Positions 63,058-64,000 of a DNA stretch of 64,000 nucleotides are shown in pieces (position 1 is the stretch's first letter; every line of letters begins with the position of its first letter). The position numbers were made by a program, and so were the translations under genes. The stretch is from Nostoc punctiforme NIES-2108 (GTDB lineage Bacteria > Cyanobacteriota > Cyanobacteriia > Cyanobacteriales > Nostocaceae), in NCBI GenBank assembly GCA_003326195.1, contig LXQE01000075.1, positions 73,917 to 137,916 of the forward strand. The letters are read 5' to 3'. The notes below the pieces were generated by a model. It ran no database searches and was not told the DNA's origin. It saw only the letters and a list, made by a program, of their open reading frames with translations.

Positions 63058-63330
63058 CTATACGCTCTTGCTAGAAGTTAGTAACTCATCCAGCTTGCCT
63101 TGACTGTCTAAAGCGTGGATATCATCACAACCACCTACATGATTATCATTGATGAAAATTTGCGGTAAAGAGCGTCGTCCATTTGCCCTTTGAGCCATTT
63201 TATTTCTGGCTGCTTCATCTCCATCAATACTGTATTCGATAAATTCAACACCCTTGTTTTTCAGCAAACTTTTGGCACGGATACAAAACGGGCAAGTCCT
63301 CCAGGTGTAAATTTCTACTTTTGCAGCCAT
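63058..63330 (-). CDS. grxC: Glutaredoxin 3 (GrxC type)
   Basis: A 90-residue dithiol glutaredoxin. Active site TCPFCIRAKSLL (Cys15 and Cys18 or so), glutathione-binding GRRSLPQIFINDNHVGGCDD with cis-Pro. It reduces protein disulfides using glutathione. It is upstream of gshB on the same strand, a functionally linked pair. Start ATG at 63330. Confidence 0.93.
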   Translation of the reverse strand: MAAKVEIYTWRTCPFCIRAKSLLKNKGVEFIEYSIDGDEAARNKMAQRANGRRSLPQIFINDNHVGGCDDIHALDSQGKLDELLTSSKSV

Positions 63331-63501
63331 GATGTCCTCAACTTGATTTAATACTTTTTAATTTTAGAGCTTTGCCACTGACTGTGGCTGCTTTATCCCG
63401 TCATAACCTAATCTACAGAAGGCGCTGATGTTAAGTAGGCAAAAATAAAAGTAGTAATGTTAAGTAATGTAAAAATATTGATATTAGTTTGTAGTGTACT
63501 C

Positions 63502-63532
63502 CTTTGGGAAAATAAGCTACGCGTAGCGTCTA
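63502..63532. repeat. Nostoc palindromic repeat
   Basis: CTTTGGGAAAATAAGCTACG followed by CGTAGCGTCTA, with the inner palindrome GCTACGCGTAGC. The region 63331-63777 has no supported gene besides this. Confidence 0.55.
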
Positions 63533-63772
63533 CAAAACTTTAATTATTTACGCAGCTTTATTTAGACTCCAAGGTTAAGCTAGCCAAATATTGTGTAGAT
63601 TATTTTTATTTTGCATTTGACCTAATAAGCTAATAATATTTCAGTTTAAATGCTAGCAATAGCAGTAATTATATTTAGATTGTTTCTGTCGCTCAAATTT
63701 TTCGCTACTAAGCGCTAGTTAAAAAGCAGGAATTATTGAGGTGAGTTCTAGTTTAGCGTTTCTTACCTCTAA

Positions 63773-63813
63773 CAAAAATGGGTTTAGAAGAGCATAGGCA
63801 TTTCTAAACCCAT
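63773..63813 (-). terminator. Terminator of the PEP-CTERM gene
   Basis: ATGGGTTTAGAA (63778-63789) pairs exactly with 63802-63813. Read on the minus strand it is followed by TTTTTGTTAG. It lies 38 bp after the stop at 63851. Confidence 0.75.
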
Positions 63814-63850
63814 ATTTAAGCTCCCTCCTACTAAAACTCAGTAGTGTGGT

Positions 63851-64000
63851 TTAATTTTGGGAAATATTTTTTTTGTTTTTCTTCTTGAGTCCGAAAACAC
63901 CCAAGGCAAATAATCCTAATGCTGCGGTTGTACTGGGTTCAGGTACTTTTTTCGGTTGAGGTGCAGGGGGGTGATAGTAAGGCGGTACTGATGGTGCTGG
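63851..64000 (-). CDS. PEP-CTERM sorting-domain protein, C-terminal part
   Basis: The last 49 codons of a gene that continues beyond the right edge. The frame reads a Pro/Tyr-rich stretch (PAPSVPPYYHPPAPQPKK) followed by the VPEPSTTAALGLFALGVFGL sorting signal and a basic tail (KKKNKKNISQN). This is the PEP motif, hydrophobic helix and basic cluster recognised by an exosortase. The protein is thus probably exported to the surface. The N terminus is not visible, so nothing more can be said. Confidence 0.8.
   Translation of the reverse strand, partial: PAPSVPPYYHPPAPQPKKVPEPSTTAALGLFALGVFGLKKKNKKNISQN

Noticed and set aside
1..64000. tRNA, rRNA and CRISPR loci
   Set aside because: I looked for T-loop motifs (GTTCGAATC type) and regularly spaced direct repeats and found none. 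The repeated heptamers have no spacers and are STRRs.

Overview
The window looks like a filamentous, heterocyst-type cyanobacterium of the Nostoc/Anabaena group. The signs are many GCGATCGC (HIP1-type) octamers, heptameric short tandem repeats between and even inside genes, cyanobacterial genes (psbO, thf1/psb29, cpcT, ndhS, ycf51, sigF group), and the gene order sigF - psbO ... ftsQ - ftsZ - gshB - grxC. The genus is an inference; no rRNA or tRNA gene was seen.

Layout. 1-10.6 kb: a structured region ending in a terminator, an unrecognised gene, two tiny overlapping genes (DUF6888/DUF6887 type), ycf51, a coupled Fe-alcohol-dehydrogenase-like/aminotransferase pair, phosphoenolpyruvate synthase, and a membrane glycosyltransferase. 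10.6-11.1 kb: decayed DNA with a histidine-kinase tail fragment. 11.1-22.7 kb: a peptide natural-product (RiPP/bacteriocin) island. 23-40 kb: housekeeping and photosynthesis genes (trmB, exbB/exbD-like, thf1, cpcT, hemF, mrp, rodA, ndhS, a CPA2 antiporter, UDP-xylose synthase and UDP-glucose dehydrogenase). 40-50 kb: a DUF2993 protein with a duplicated upstream region, a frameshifted two-repeat membrane protein, cinA, glyA, a lipoprotein, sigF and psbO. 50-57 kb: a P-loop ATPase plus a 1682-residue STAND/TPR/WD40 protein. 58-64 kb: ftsQ, ftsZ, gshB, grxC and the end of a PEP-CTERM protein.

The most interesting part is the peptide island. A plus-strand export operon encodes an HTH protein derived from a transposase DNA-binding region, a C39-peptidase ABC transporter with a cyclic-nucleotide-binding-like front domain, an HlyD-type adaptor and a parvulin-type isomerase. 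Facing it is a minus-strand set: two precursor peptides with the same 53-residue leader architecture but unrelated cores, an eight-cysteine small protein, an APH-fold kinase and a HopA1-family protein. Kinase plus HopA1 is the pair used to dehydrate Ser/Thr in class V lanthipeptides and thioviridamide-type peptides, so a cyanobacterial variant of that chemistry is the best hypothesis. Downstream lie three intact double-glycine or glycine-rich-junction peptides, one peptide with an amber codon exactly at the cleavage site, and a tiny exported peptide. A 17-bp motif recurs five times in the island, and hairpins separate several of its genes.

Other points of note: repeat-derived in-frame insertions in three large proteins, start codons that fall inside repeats, a frameshift in a protein with two homologous halves, and a leader ORF abutting ftsQ.
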